In this document: positions 25,557 to 34,721 of the stretch, in pieces
Position numbering within the stretch: the first letter of the stretch is position 1
Layout: every line of letters starts with the position of its first letter
From: a virus
Strand: one strand, 5' to 3'
Virus record (IMG/VR): IMGVR_UViG_3300008448_000057
Span: 1 to 64,000 of that record
Length of the DNA: 64,000 nucleotides
Made by a program: the position numbers and the translations under genes
Notes under the pieces: generated by a model
The model's database searches: none
What the model was told of the DNA's origin: nothing
Seen by the model: only the letters and a program-made list of their open reading frames with translations

Positions 25557-25785
25557 CCCAAGTTCACCGAAACTGAACATCACAATAGACAAGACCACAG
25601 GTGTTGTTTGCGAAGAGTGTGGATGCAATGTATTCACAGAAGTGCTTATGCTAAGAAAGGCTTCCAAGTTTATAACAGGCACAGCGCAAGATGCATTGAT
25701 CCCAATTCCAGTGTTTGCATGCGCAAAGTGCAAGCACATCAACAAAGATATGCTATCTCCCGATCTTAAAAACGTAGAGGAGTAA
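25546..25785 (+). CDS. Zinc-ribbon protein, 79 aa
   Basis: Two cysteine pairs, CEECGC and CAKCKH, separated by about 37 residues form a zinc ribbon. The middle carries LRKASKFITGTAQDALIPIP, a pattern I associate with small conserved proteins of T4-like marine phages. It may be a structural or nucleic-acid-binding adaptor. It overlaps the preceding gene and lies 3 bases before the next. Confidence 0.65.
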   Translation: MNSNPSSPKLNITIDKTTGVVCEECGCNVFTEVLMLRKASKFITGTAQDALIPIPVFACAKCKHINKDMLSPDLKNVEE

Positions 25786-25788
25786 ATT

Positions 25789-26049
25789 ATGGGAGATTAT
25801 AGAAGCGAAACAGGTTTTACGACTTTGAATGGCAACAATTCTAGAACAATACTAAAAACTGATTCTATAGTTGACTCTGTGATTGATTCTTTCGTAGATA
25901 GATCAAGGATAGGGAAAGAAAAGTACGGTACCGATTTAGATAGAAGCGACCTTAGTCTTTACGATTGGATAGAACACATGCAAATGGAATTGCAAGATGC
26001 AATACTGTACTTAGAAAAAATTAAAAAGGTTATAGGTGGAAAAAACTAA
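25789..26049 (+). CDS. Small conserved phage protein, MazG-like helical type
   Basis: The 86-aa protein has RIGKEKYGTDLDRSDLSL, then YDWIEHMQMELQDAILYLEK, a Glu/Asp-rich helical arrangement like that of small phage proteins related to all-alpha NTP pyrophosphohydrolases. A role in nucleotide-pool control would fit the neighbours. The assignment is tentative. Confidence 0.5.
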   Translation: MGDYRSETGFTTLNGNNSRTILKTDSIVDSVIDSFVDRSRIGKEKYGTDLDRSDLSLYDWIEHMQMELQDAILYLEKIKKVIGGKN

Positions 26050-26080
26050 ACTAGAAATTCACTTGTTATATGGAACTACG

Positions 26081-26092
26081 CATATTTATTAT
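26081..26092 (+). promoter_or_regulatory. Promoter-like box before homing endonuclease
   Basis: CATATTTATTAT ends 8 bases before the ATG at 26100, so the endonuclease gene appears to carry its own promoter. Confidence 0.4.
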
Positions 26093-26099
26093 AAACAAT

Positions 26100-26858
26100 A
26101 TGCAAATTTATAAAACAACTAACTTAGTAAATTCAAAGATCTATATAGGAAAAGACGTTAAAGCTAGACCAAGTTATCTAGGATCTGGATTAGCACTAAA
26201 ATCTGCTATTAAAAAGTATGGAGCTGAACTCTTTAAGAAAGAAGTGTTAGAGGATAACATAATTGATAAGTCTGTATTAGCTAGTAGAGAGAAGTATTGG
26301 ATAGCTTATTATAATTCTAACAATCCGAATATAGGTTACAATCTAACAAAGGGCGGAGATGGAGGAGATGTTTGTATAGGTAGAGTTACTATAAATAAAG
26401 ATAACGTGGAAAAGAAAGTGGCTAAAAGTGAATTAGAGTTTTATATAAATAATGGATGGAAGTTGGGATTAACAGAAGATCATAAATTAAATTGTAGTAT
26501 TGGTCGCAAAGGCAAGGGTTTAGGAAAAGATAATGGAAATTATGGAAATCCCACAGGATTTAAAGGAAATGCTACATCTTTCAAACCAGGAGAATTACAC
26601 CCGATGTATAATAAAAAACAAAGTATAGACACTATTAATAAAAAAATTGAAACTAAAAGAAAAAACGGCACTTTATCAAATAACGGTTCAGAAAAAAGAA
26701 AAAAACCTATATTACAATACGATTTAAGCCACAATTTTGTAAAAGAGTGGTCGGGAGTTAGAGAAGCGATGAATGCATATAATCAAGCTAGAGTAGGCGA
26801 CGTAGCAAATGGAAATGCTAAAACTGCAGCTGGATATTATTGGAAATGGAAAAATTAA
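26100..26858 (+). CDS. GIY-YIG homing endonuclease
   Basis: The ATG at 26100 follows a promoter-like box and gives 252 aa. The N-terminal GIY-YIG domain shows IYKTTNLVNSKIYIGKD, then SYLGSGLALKSAIKKYG, REKYWIAYY and NIGYNLTKGGDGG. The C-terminal part (ILQYDLSHNFVKEWSGVREA, then GYYWKWKN) is a NUMOD/IENR-type DNA-binding repeat. These enzymes cut intronless or gene-free alleles to spread. The gene is AT-rich and stands free between phage genes without an intron, as many T4 homing genes do. Confidence 0.88.
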   Translation: MQIYKTTNLVNSKIYIGKDVKARPSYLGSGLALKSAIKKYGAELFKKEVLEDNIIDKSVLASREKYWIAYYNSNNPNIGYNLTKGGDGGDVCIGRVTINKDNVEKKVAKSELEFYINNGWKLGLTEDHKLNCSIGRKGKGLGKDNGNYGNPTGFKGNATSFKPGELHPMYNKKQSIDTINKKIETKRKNGTLSNNGSEKRKKPILQYDLSHNFVKEWSGVREAMNAYNQARVGDVANGNAKTAAGYYWKWKN

Positions 26859-26862
26859 AGTT

Positions 26863-27777
26863 ATGAGCAAAAAAAATGAATTAAAAATTAATCATGCGTA
26901 TCAAAAATCAGTGAGTTATTCTCAGTACTCTATGTACGAATCTTGCCAGTATCAGTGGTATTTAGCTTATGTAAAGAAAAAGAAGATATTTAAACCAGGC
27001 ATATTTCTATGTTTTGGTACTTCTTTTCACGAAACGTTACAGAATTACCTTGAAGTTATGTACAACAAATCCATAACTGCAGCTAACGAAATAGATCTGT
27101 CCGCTTACTTAGAAGACAGAATGATAGAGAACTATAAGAAAGATCTTGAAGACAGCAACAACAATCACTACACAACAAAAGAAGAGTTTTCAGAGTTTAT
27201 TGCAGATGGTGTAACAACTTTGGAGTGGTTTAAGAAAAATAGAGCAAAATACTTTTCAAAGAAAGATACTGAGTTGGTAGGCATAGAAATCCCTGTCTTA
27301 CAATCAGTTACAGAATACAGTCCAAACGTGCTAATTCAGGGTTACATAGACTTCATACTGTATCACAAGAACACAGATACTTACACGATATACGATATAA
27401 AAACATCTACTCGTGGATGGGGAGATAAGGAAAAGAAGGACGAAATAAAGCTTAGTCAAATTTTGTTATACAAGCACTTTTATTCCAAAGCGCTTAACAT
27501 AGATCAAGACAAGATAGACGTAAAATTCTTTATAGTAAAAAGAAAGATATACGAAAACGTAGAGTTTCCCATACCTAGGATTCAAGAATTCGCTCCTGCT
27601 AACAAGACTAAGAAGGTTAAAGATGCTTACAATAGACTTGAAAACTTCATAAAGGAGTGCTTCACTCCAGAAGCCAAGTACAATACCGAGAGAATCTATA
27701 AAAAGAACCTATCTTCTTGTAAGTGGTGTCAATTCTCAAACAGTCCCGAACTTTGTAATAAAAAACATGAGGAATAA
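26863..27777 (+). CDS. PD-(D/E)XK nuclease of RecB/Cas4 type
   Basis: The ATG at 26863 follows AAAGTT and is preferred to an earlier start inside the endonuclease gene. The protein (304 aa) has SYSQYSMYESCQYQWYLAYV at the N-terminus, a His in GTSFHETLQNYL, and the catalytic core GYIDFILYHKNTDTYTIYDI with KTS. C-terminal cysteines (SSCKWCQFSNSPELC) together with the N-terminal Cys could hold an iron-sulfur cluster, as in Cas4/AddB-type nucleases. A role in recombination or DNA processing is likely. Confidence 0.8.
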   Translation: MSKKNELKINHAYQKSVSYSQYSMYESCQYQWYLAYVKKKKIFKPGIFLCFGTSFHETLQNYLEVMYNKSITAANEIDLSAYLEDRMIENYKKDLEDSNNNHYTTKEEFSEFIADGVTTLEWFKKNRAKYFSKKDTELVGIEIPVLQSVTEYSPNVLIQGYIDFILYHKNTDTYTIYDIKTSTRGWGDKEKKDEIKLSQILLYKHFYSKALNIDQDKIDVKFFIVKRKIYENVEFPIPRIQEFAPANKTKKVKDAYNRLENFIKECFTPEAKYNTERIYKKNLSSCKWCQFSNSPELCNKKHEE

Positions 27778-27798
27778 ATGTATATTTCTATGTTTATG

Positions 27799-27810
27799 TA
27801 TATTTATATA
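27799..27810 (+). promoter_or_regulatory. Promoter-like box TATATTTATATA
   Basis: It ends 8 bases before the ATG at 27819 and is the last clear box before the glycan cluster. It may drive the whole 28-45.6 kb operon. Confidence 0.45.
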
Positions 27811-27818
27811 AAACAACA

Positions 27819-28040
27819 ATGGAGAAGAAATTTTCAACAACAACAGTCAAACTACCTGATAAAATGTACCAGGACTACAAGATAATGTCAATAAGATCAA
27901 CGATGAACTTCCAAGATCTTGTGCATAGATCTATGTTCTTGTATTTAACGGACTCTAACTTTAGACACAAAATACACCAAACGTACACAACTCACTACAC
28001 GGGTAGCGATATGATGAATGCTATAACTAATCACATATAA
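27819..28040 (+). CDS. Ribbon-helix-helix-like small protein, 73 aa
   Basis: The opening FSTTTVKLPDKMYQDYKIMS, followed by IRSTMNFQDLVHRSMFLYL, has the strand-helix-helix pattern of MetJ/Arc-type DNA-binding proteins. It stands at the head of the glycan cluster behind a promoter-like box, so it may be a regulator of that operon, perhaps of itself. The helix-helix part fits well; the C-terminal 30 residues are not part of the fold. Confidence 0.6.
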   Translation: MEKKFSTTTVKLPDKMYQDYKIMSIRSTMNFQDLVHRSMFLYLTDSNFRHKIHQTYTTHYTGSDMMNAITNHI

Positions 28041-28047
28041 ACATTTT

Positions 28048-29490
28048 ATGCTAGAAGGTTACATTGAAAAATCAAAAAGAAAAAAGATATTGTTGATGGG
28101 AGACGATCTTAGGATGCACTCCGGTATCGCAACAATGTCAAGAGAAATCGTGTTAGGTACCGCTCACAGATTCAATTGGGTAAATTTAGGTGCCGCAATC
28201 AACCATCCAGATTTTGGTAAAAGGCTGGATCTATCACAAGACACAAACAATGTTACAGGTTTGAGCGACAGTAGCGTTATGCTGTACCCGTCAAACGGTT
28301 ACGGAACGCCAGAAGTAGTTAGACAACTTTTGGAGATAGAAAAACCAGACGCTATAATGCTTTTCACAGACCCGAGATATTGGATCTGGTTTTTTCAAAT
28401 GGAAAGCGAGATAAGAAAGAAAATACCTGTAATTTACTACCACATATGGGACGATTATCCAGCGCCATTGTACAATTCTCCTTACTACGAATCTTGCGAT
28501 TTACTCATGGGAATATCGAAGCAAAGTAAACTTATTAGCGAATTAGTGCTTGGAGATAAAATCAAAGGAAAAATATCCACTTACGTTCCTCACGGAATAA
28601 ACGAAAAGTACTTTTACCCGATAAATGAATTCATGGTAGAAGACTATAAAAAATTGCAAGATGAAAAAAAGGCGATTTTTGGAGAAGACATTCCAGAGTT
28701 TGTTGTGTTTTACAACGCAAGAAACATCAGAAGAAAGTGTACATCTGATCTCATAGCAGCTTATTCTGTATTCTGTGATAAAATAGGAAAAGAAAAAGCA
28801 AAGAAGTGCGCTTTATTGTTACACACCCAAGCTATTGATGAAAACGGAACGAACTTAAACGCAGTAACAGAATTGCTCTGCGATCCTGAGTATCAAAAAG
28901 TAAAATTCGTACAACACTCGCTACCCACGGATGCCATCAACAGGCTTTATAACATGGCAGACGTTACGGCTCTAATTAGCTCTAACGAAGGTTGGGGACT
29001 ATCTTTAACCGAATCGATGATGGCTGGCAGAATGATCATAGGCAACGTGACTGGAGGAATGCAAGATCAAATGAGGTTCGAAGATGAAAAAGGTAAATGG
29101 GTCAATCTAACCAAAGACTTTCCTTCAAACCACTACGGCAGATACAAAAAGTGCGGTAAATGGGCAGTACCAGTTTTTCCAACTAATTTAAGCCTTGTTG
29201 GATCGATACCAACTCCTTACATATTCGATGATAGATGTGATTTTAGAGACGTTGCTAAAGCTATAGAAGACATTTACAACATGTCACCTGAAGAGAGACA
29301 AGAGCGCGGGCTGGCAGGAAGGGATTGGGTTACTTCAGAAGAGTCAATGATGAGCTCAAAAAACATGTGCAATAACGTTATATTTTCTATAGAAACAACA
29401 TTCAAGAGTTGGAAACCAAAGAGCAAATTTGAACTCATAAAGATAGAAAAATTACCAAGAAAACAAATAAAACACAAACTAGTATACTAA
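28048..29490 (+). CDS. Glycosyltransferase, GT-B fold (GT4-like)
   Basis: The 480-aa protein starts with ILLMGDDLRMHSGIATMSRE, a GT4-type Gly-rich loop. It has YVPHGINEKYF after the first Rossmann domain and the nucleotide-sugar binding region MADVTALISSNEGWGLSLTE (E-x7-E type, about residue 305-325), followed by SMMAGRMIIG. It would transfer a sugar with retention. It is the first enzyme of the glycan cluster, three bases before the second GT4-like gene. Acceptor and donor are unknown. Confidence 0.85.
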   Translation: MLEGYIEKSKRKKILLMGDDLRMHSGIATMSREIVLGTAHRFNWVNLGAAINHPDFGKRLDLSQDTNNVTGLSDSSVMLYPSNGYGTPEVVRQLLEIEKPDAIMLFTDPRYWIWFFQMESEIRKKIPVIYYHIWDDYPAPLYNSPYYESCDLLMGISKQSKLISELVLGDKIKGKISTYVPHGINEKYFYPINEFMVEDYKKLQDEKKAIFGEDIPEFVVFYNARNIRRKCTSDLIAAYSVFCDKIGKEKAKKCALLLHTQAIDENGTNLNAVTELLCDPEYQKVKFVQHSLPTDAINRLYNMADVTALISSNEGWGLSLTESMMAGRMIIGNVTGGMQDQMRFEDEKGKWVNLTKDFPSNHYGRYKKCGKWAVPVFPTNLSLVGSIPTPYIFDDRCDFRDVAKAIEDIYNMSPEERQERGLAGRDWVTSEESMMSSKNMCNNVIFSIETTFKSWKPKSKFELIKIEKLPRKQIKHKLVY

Positions 29491-29492
29491 AT

Positions 29493-30806
29493 ATGAAACC
29501 GTTATGCGTAATAAGCGCTCCAATAGACACTGCTAGTGGATACGGAGCCAGAGCCAGAGATTTTGTTAAAGCTCTATATGAATTGAAAAAAGATCAGTGG
29601 GAAATAAGATTGCTCTCACAGAGATGGGGTTCAACTGCTTGGGGATACATACAAGAACACGAATCAACGTGGGGTTTTTTAAACAATCTTATGTTGCCAA
29701 ACAACCAACTCACAAGACAACCCGATTACTGGTTTCAGATTACTGTACCTAACGAATTTCAAAGAGTTGGAAAGCTAATGAATGTCGGATTGACAGCTGG
29801 AATAGAAACAACAATATGTCATCCGTCTTGGGTAGACGGGGTTAATAGAATGGACTTAACTCTAGTGTCTTCTGAGCACGCCAAAAACGTTTTTAAAAAC
29901 TCACAATTCGAAGAGAGAGATCAACAGAACAATCTGAAGAGGAAGATATCCTTGGAAAAACCAGTAGAGGTGCTCTTCGAGGGACTTGACTTGAGTAGGT
30001 TTTTCTATATCGATGATAAAGACATACCTAAAACAGAAATAGCAGAATCTTTAAAACAAATTAACGAAGAATTTAATTACCTATTTGTTGGCCACTGGTT
30101 GCACGGAGATAACGGAGAAGACAGAAAGAACATCTCAGGATTGATAAGGTTGTTTTTAGAAACATTCAAGAACAAGAAGAAACGTCCTGGTTTGATTCTA
30201 AAAACCACAAAGGTAGCTAACAGCGTGATGGACAGAGATGAAATCTTGGAAAAAATAGAGAGCATAAGAAACTCTATCAATTCGAACGATTTACCGAACA
30301 TATATCTACTTCATGGAGATCTTAATGAAGAGGATATGAACATAGTTTACAACCACCCGAAAGTGAAAGCTATGGTGTATTTTGGACACGGCGAAGGTTT
30401 TGGTAGACCACTACTAGAGTTTTCGATATCTAAGAAACCCATTATAGCATCGGGCTGGTCGGGCCATCTAGATTTTCTTAACAACGAGTATTGCGTTCTA
30501 ATACCGGGAGAATTAAAAAACATTCATCCATCTGCGGTAGTAGAAAACATATTGATACCAGAATCCCAGTGGTTTAAAGTGGATGAAAAAGTTGCAAAAA
30601 AGTCTATGGAACAAGTCTACGAGAATTATAGCAAAGTAGTTTCTGAAAAATCCAGCAGACAATCCTATTACGTAAAGAGCAATTTTTCTTTTGAAAAAAT
30701 GACTGAGAAACTTATGAACTACGTGGATGCTTTTCCAAAACCGGTAGAAGTAAAGCTTCCTACTCTCAAGAAAATTGAATTACCTTCTTTAAAAAAAATA
30801 GGATAA
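29493..30806 (+). CDS. Glycosyltransferase, GT-B fold (GT4-like)
   Basis: The 437-aa protein opens with PIDTASGYGARARDFVKALY. It has VTVPNEFQRVG-like ITVPNEFQRVG, NYLFVGHWLHGDNGEDRKN at the linker, and the donor-site segment VYFGHGEGFGRPLLEFSISK (about residue 297-316). It is a paralogue in type, not in sequence, of the upstream transferase. The C-terminal end has a repeated LKKIELPSLKKI stretch that looks disordered. It is likely co-translated with its neighbours. Confidence 0.83.
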   Translation: MKPLCVISAPIDTASGYGARARDFVKALYELKKDQWEIRLLSQRWGSTAWGYIQEHESTWGFLNNLMLPNNQLTRQPDYWFQITVPNEFQRVGKLMNVGLTAGIETTICHPSWVDGVNRMDLTLVSSEHAKNVFKNSQFEERDQQNNLKRKISLEKPVEVLFEGLDLSRFFYIDDKDIPKTEIAESLKQINEEFNYLFVGHWLHGDNGEDRKNISGLIRLFLETFKNKKKRPGLILKTTKVANSVMDRDEILEKIESIRNSINSNDLPNIYLLHGDLNEEDMNIVYNHPKVKAMVYFGHGEGFGRPLLEFSISKKPIIASGWSGHLDFLNNEYCVLIPGELKNIHPSAVVENILIPESQWFKVDEKVAKKSMEQVYENYSKVVSEKSSRQSYYVKSNFSFEKMTEKLMNYVDAFPKPVEVKLPTLKKIELPSLKKIG

Positions 30807-30807
30807 C

Positions 30808-31035
30808 ATGAAAGACAAACACTTTGTAATATGGTTGAAGGGTTTCGTAACAGCTTGTCACAGTCATTTACCAACCCCTGCTCAGTGGGATCAATTGGTA
30901 GAAAAACTAAACACTGTTAAGAGCGAGGGCGATAAACAAACACAAGATGATTGTTTGGCTCCAACTCTGGCTTCTTACTACTACTCGACAAACACCAATC
31001 AAATAGCAAAAAGTAAAAAGATATTACATGACTAA
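30808..31035 (+). CDS. Small hypothetical protein in glycan cluster, 75 aa
   Basis: The opening HFVIWLKGFVTACHSHLPTP, then WDQLVEKLNTV, is a short helical domain of a type often seen in phage small proteins. No function is assigned. It lies one base after a transferase gene and overlaps the next by 8 bases. Confidence 0.55.
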   Translation: MKDKHFVIWLKGFVTACHSHLPTPAQWDQLVEKLNTVKSEGDKQTQDDCLAPTLASYYYSTNTNQIAKSKKILHD

Positions 31036-31480
31036 ACAAAAAACAGATTCATTGATTGATTGCCCGTTATGCAAAGAAAAATTCGCTTGTTATTCCATAA
31101 AGATGAATGAGAATAAAAACACCTACCTTTGCTTGGGGTGTGGCTACCAATCAAACGATCTCATGAAACAGGGAGATTTTGACGAAGAGCAATACGAACA
31201 AGAAATGCCTGAGTTGTATAAAGACTTAAAGAGATTGGACGAAGAAAACAGGGTTTGGTATCCGTCTGTGGTGAATATTCAAGAAAAGGGCACAGTATTT
31301 GTTAATGGCACTTGTAAAGAAGACGCTAGATGGTCGGCGATAAAGAGCGTTGAATTGACAGAAGAAGAAAAACAAAAACCCATGTTCAAGGATAAAACTC
31401 ACAAATCAGACTCATCAACTCTAAAGGACTTTGGATCAGATTATCTGAGCTGTCTAGAATATATTGGGATAGATGTGTAA
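31028..31480 (+). CDS. Zinc-ribbon-containing hypothetical protein, 150 aa
   Basis: CPLCKEKFACYSIKMNENKN, then YLCLGCGYQSNDL, forms an N-terminal zinc ribbon (two CxxC pairs). The rest is acidic and has WYPSVVNIQEKGTVFVNG. The second domain is unknown. It stands between transferase genes, but a zinc ribbon points to protein or nucleic-acid binding rather than catalysis. Confidence 0.55.
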   Translation: MTKQKTDSLIDCPLCKEKFACYSIKMNENKNTYLCLGCGYQSNDLMKQGDFDEEQYEQEMPELYKDLKRLDEENRVWYPSVVNIQEKGTVFVNGTCKEDARWSAIKSVELTEEEKQKPMFKDKTHKSDSSTLKDFGSDYLSCLEYIGIDV

Positions 31481-31489
31481 AATTATAAT

Positions 31490-32110
31490 ATGGCAACAAT
31501 ATCTTACGCGATTCCTGTTTGTAACGAACACGAAGAATTAGATAAACTACTGACTCTTTTAATTAAGTGTAAAAGAAAAGAAGACGACATAGTTATACAG
31601 TGCGATCAAGGAAATACAACAAAACAGGTGTATGAAGTTATATCAAAACACAGTGATCACGTAAAAGTTGTGGAGTTTCCTCTTAAAGGAGATTTCGCAA
31701 GTTTTAAGAACAATCTAAAAAAACATTGTGTAGCAGATTGGATATTTCAAATAGACGCAGACGAACTACTGCACGAAGTATTTCTAGAAAATTTGCCTGA
31801 AATACTGGAAAATAATCCTGAAGTACAACTGTTTTGTCTTCCAAGAATTAACACCGTTGAAGGATTGACTCAAGACCACATAAACAAATGGGGATGGAGC
31901 GTTAACGAGAAAGGTTGGGTTAATTTCCCAGATGTTCAAACTAGAATAATCCAAAATTCTCCAAAAATACAGTGGGTTGGTAAAGTACACGAAGTGATAT
32001 ATGGGCACAGTTCACAAGCAGTTTTACCAATTGAAGAGGCGTACTGTATACTACATCACAAACACATTCGTAGACAAGAAATTCAAAATACGTTGTACTC
32101 AATGATATGA
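31490..32110 (+). CDS. Glycosyltransferase, GT-A (GT2-like), short
   Basis: The 206-aa protein has the GT2 start TISYAIPVCNEHEELDKLL, a GDFASFKNNLKKHCVADWI segment and the DxD-like IDADELLHE (about residue 86). It is shorter than many GT2 enzymes and resembles the two-domain-less glycosyltransferase 2 proteins near LPS genes. It would use a nucleotide-sugar in an inverting reaction. Confidence 0.75.
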   Translation: MATISYAIPVCNEHEELDKLLTLLIKCKRKEDDIVIQCDQGNTTKQVYEVISKHSDHVKVVEFPLKGDFASFKNNLKKHCVADWIFQIDADELLHEVFLENLPEILENNPEVQLFCLPRINTVEGLTQDHINKWGWSVNEKGWVNFPDVQTRIIQNSPKIQWVGKVHEVIYGHSSQAVLPIEEAYCILHHKHIRRQEIQNTLYSMI

Positions 32111-32156
32111 AAAAAGCTTCAATAACTAGAGTATAATAAAATAAAAAAACATAGTT

Positions 32157-32411
32157 ATGGTAAATCAAGAAACATACCAAGATCAAGAGAGAGTTTATAC
32201 AGAGATAAGACAAAGATACTGTTTGCACAATTGGGTATTTCACTACAACCCGTTTACAGAATTATGGAACGCGATACACCGTGATAGATATGTTGATTAT
32301 TGGTATAATACAAATTCAAATTACGTACTAAAAAGCACCCAAATATACACACTAGTAGATTTGATTTTAAAGATTGAAAACAATAAATTAAATTTAGAAG
32401 ACATAAAATAA
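32157..32411 (+). CDS. Small hypothetical protein, 84 aa
   Basis: The protein is Tyr- and Asn-rich (WVFHYNPFTELWNAIHRDRY) with no recognised family. A short 46-base gap precedes it and 7 bases follow it, and the start has the AGTT context. Its place inside the cluster suggests expression with the sugar enzymes. Confidence 0.5.
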   Translation: MVNQETYQDQERVYTEIRQRYCLHNWVFHYNPFTELWNAIHRDRYVDYWYNTNSNYVLKSTQIYTLVDLILKIENNKLNLEDIK

Positions 32412-32418
32412 TCGCATA

Positions 32419-33741
32419 ATGGTTACAGAAAAACAGATACTCGAACTTGTGGAAGAGTACATAAAACAAAAACACGGCCAAAAGTCTTGGAAAGCAGGAG
32501 AAGATTGGGTGCAGTACGCAGGTCCGTATTTTGATTCCGAAGAATACGTTGCAGCAGTAAAAACCCTTCTTGGAGAATGGTTGGTTTTGGGAGCGGAAGC
32601 GATAAAATTTGAACGTAAATTCCCAAAGAAGTTTGATAAAAGTTACGGTCTATTGACTAATAGCGGTTCAAGCGCTAATCTTCTTATGATGTTAGCGATG
32701 ACTTCTAAAAGATACAAGAACTTTCCGAAAGGCACAAAAGTAATTACGCCTATCGCAGGCTTTCCGACAACAATCAATCCAATACTTCAAGTTGGATTTA
32801 CACCAGTTTTCGTTGATATAGAGTTAGAGACACTTAATTTAGACCTTGATCAGGTGGAGCAAGCTTGCATAAACAATCCTGATGCAAAGATAATAACTTT
32901 CGCTCACGTGTTAGGTAATCCTCCAAACATGAATAGGCTGATGGAGATTGTTAAGAAGTACAATCTAATACTGCTAGAAGACTGTTGCGATGCTTTAGGT
33001 TCCACTTACGAAGGCAAAGCTTTAGGTTCGTTTGGAGAAATGGCAAGTTGTTCGTTTTATCCTGCACACCATATCACAATGGGAGAGGGAGGTTTCGTAG
33101 CAATGAACGATCCACAGTTGGAGAGAATAGTGAGGAGCTTTAGAGAATGGGGAAGAGGTTGTTACTGCGTTGGAAAACAGAACTTACTTGAAAAGGGATC
33201 ATGTGGTTGTAGGTTTAACAACTGGGTACCCAGCATACCAGACGAATTATTCGACCACAAGTACGTTTACGAAGAGATTGGTTATAACCTAAAACCTATA
33301 GAACTTCAAGCTGCAATAGGGCTGGTGCAAATGAATAAATTGGAAGAGATAGGGCAGAAGAGAAAAGAAAACTATAAAAATCTGTTTAAAGCATTTGAGA
33401 AGTACAAGCAATATTTTCACTTACACGAAGCTCAACAAGGTGCAGACGTAGATTGGTTTGCTTTTCCTGTCACAGTAAAAGACGGAGCTCCATTCAAAAG
33501 ATCAGACATTTGTAAGTTCTTTGAGTCAAATAAAGTGCAAACAAGACCGTACTTCGCTGGAAACGTTATGCTGCAACCAGCTTACGAAGGAATTATGGAT
33601 CCAAAAGAGGTCATAGAAAAATACCCTGTAGCAAGAAAAGTTACGACAGACACTTTTTTCTTAGGTACTTCACCAGTAATTAACAAAGAGAAAGTAGATT
33701 ACATAGAATCTGTATTAGATAAATTTATAGAACAGTTATGA
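32419..33741 (+). CDS. RfbH/DdhC-type NDP-4-keto-6-deoxyhexose 3-dehydrase
   Basis: The 440-aa protein is a DegT/AHBA-fold enzyme of the E1 dehydrase type. Instead of the PLP lysine it has His in CSFYPAHHITMGEGG (about residue 216), as in RfbH/DdhC and ColD. Extra cysteines in RGCYCVGKQNLLEKGSCGC (about residue 248-266) match the region that holds the [2Fe-2S] cluster of DdhC. DdhC uses pyridoxamine phosphate to remove the 3-hydroxyl of CDP-4-keto-6-deoxyglucose and normally needs a separate reductase (E3). No such reductase is seen here. It commits a sugar to the 3,6-dideoxy series. Confidence 0.85.
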   Translation: MVTEKQILELVEEYIKQKHGQKSWKAGEDWVQYAGPYFDSEEYVAAVKTLLGEWLVLGAEAIKFERKFPKKFDKSYGLLTNSGSSANLLMMLAMTSKRYKNFPKGTKVITPIAGFPTTINPILQVGFTPVFVDIELETLNLDLDQVEQACINNPDAKIITFAHVLGNPPNMNRLMEIVKKYNLILLEDCCDALGSTYEGKALGSFGEMASCSFYPAHHITMGEGGFVAMNDPQLERIVRSFREWGRGCYCVGKQNLLEKGSCGCRFNNWVPSIPDELFDHKYVYEEIGYNLKPIELQAAIGLVQMNKLEEIGQKRKENYKNLFKAFEKYKQYFHLHEAQQGADVDWFAFPVTVKDGAPFKRSDICKFFESNKVQTRPYFAGNVMLQPAYEGIMDPKEVIEKYPVARKVTTDTFFLGTSPVINKEKVDYIESVLDKFIEQL

Positions 33742-34721
33742 AAATTTGTTTTTTGACGGAGATGGGTTTAGAAGGCAAAGTTCCAAGCAATCACACAAAC
33801 ATGAGGACAGAATTCGCTTGGATGTTTGCACTTGATGCTGATCACAGACACATAAGAAATTATCATAATGTTGTAGGATACGATCATGTTTTTATTATAT
33901 TCCCAAAAGGCGAAGTGTATCTTAACGCTGTAGGTGGAAAGTTAGTAGATAAGAAAAATCCGGTTAGCGATTTACTACATTCAGACTTCATAGAAGTATT
34001 AAAAAGCAACAACAAAAAGGTTCACTACGTTCAAGAAGGCCCGCACTGGTTATATAACGACTATGAATTAGCGGATCAAATACAGTTTTATAACATGCTC
34101 TCTGGATGCGATTCTATATTCTCACACAACGAATCAGATGTACAGTACTATAGAGGCTTGCTTCCAACGAAACGAGTGCATGTGATGCCGACTTTAATGA
34201 TAGAAAGCGTAATATCAAAAATACAGCAGAAGACAGAGGATAAGACGATAATCGGGGGAAACTTTGCTAGATGGTACGGAGGATTTGAAAGTTATATAGT
34301 AGCTCAAGAGTTTGAAGTGCCTATTTGGGGACAAACGTCCCATGCAACCAGAGACGGAGAGAGCCAATTAGTAAATTTACTCCCAAGAGTGATGTGGACT
34401 GACTGGATGATGCAGCTAAGTTCTTTCAAATATGCAGTACATTTGATGCCCACAGCTGCAGCAGGTACGTTTGGGTTAAACTGTGCGTACTTTGGCATAC
34501 CGTGCATAGGAAACGAAGACGTAGATACACAGAGGTTGTGCCACCCCGATCTAGCAGTAAACGTCAAAGATATGAAAAAAGCCAGATCTTTGGCAAATAA
34601 GTTGAAGCAAGACGAGGGATTCTATGAACACTGTTCTAATTTAGCTATAACTAACTGCGAAAGATACTATAGTTTAAAACATTTTAACAACACACTTAAA
34701 AATATATTACATGAACAATAA
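33738..34721 (+). CDS. Probable glycosyltransferase, GT-B-like, 327 aa
   Basis: The protein has alternating strands and helices of a Rossmann type, with a C-terminal MWTDWMMQLSSFKYAVHLMP, then AAAGTFGLNCAYFGIPCIG, the sort of segment that binds the donor in GT-B enzymes. No specific family is named. It overlaps the dehydrase by 4 bases and the next transferase by 11 bases, consistent with a glycan role. Confidence 0.6.
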   Translation: MKICFLTEMGLEGKVPSNHTNMRTEFAWMFALDADHRHIRNYHNVVGYDHVFIIFPKGEVYLNAVGGKLVDKKNPVSDLLHSDFIEVLKSNNKKVHYVQEGPHWLYNDYELADQIQFYNMLSGCDSIFSHNESDVQYYRGLLPTKRVHVMPTLMIESVISKIQQKTEDKTIIGGNFARWYGGFESYIVAQEFEVPIWGQTSHATRDGESQLVNLLPRVMWTDWMMQLSSFKYAVHLMPTAAAGTFGLNCAYFGIPCIGNEDVDTQRLCHPDLAVNVKDMKKARSLANKLKQDEGFYEHCSNLAITNCERYYSLKHFNNTLKNILHEQ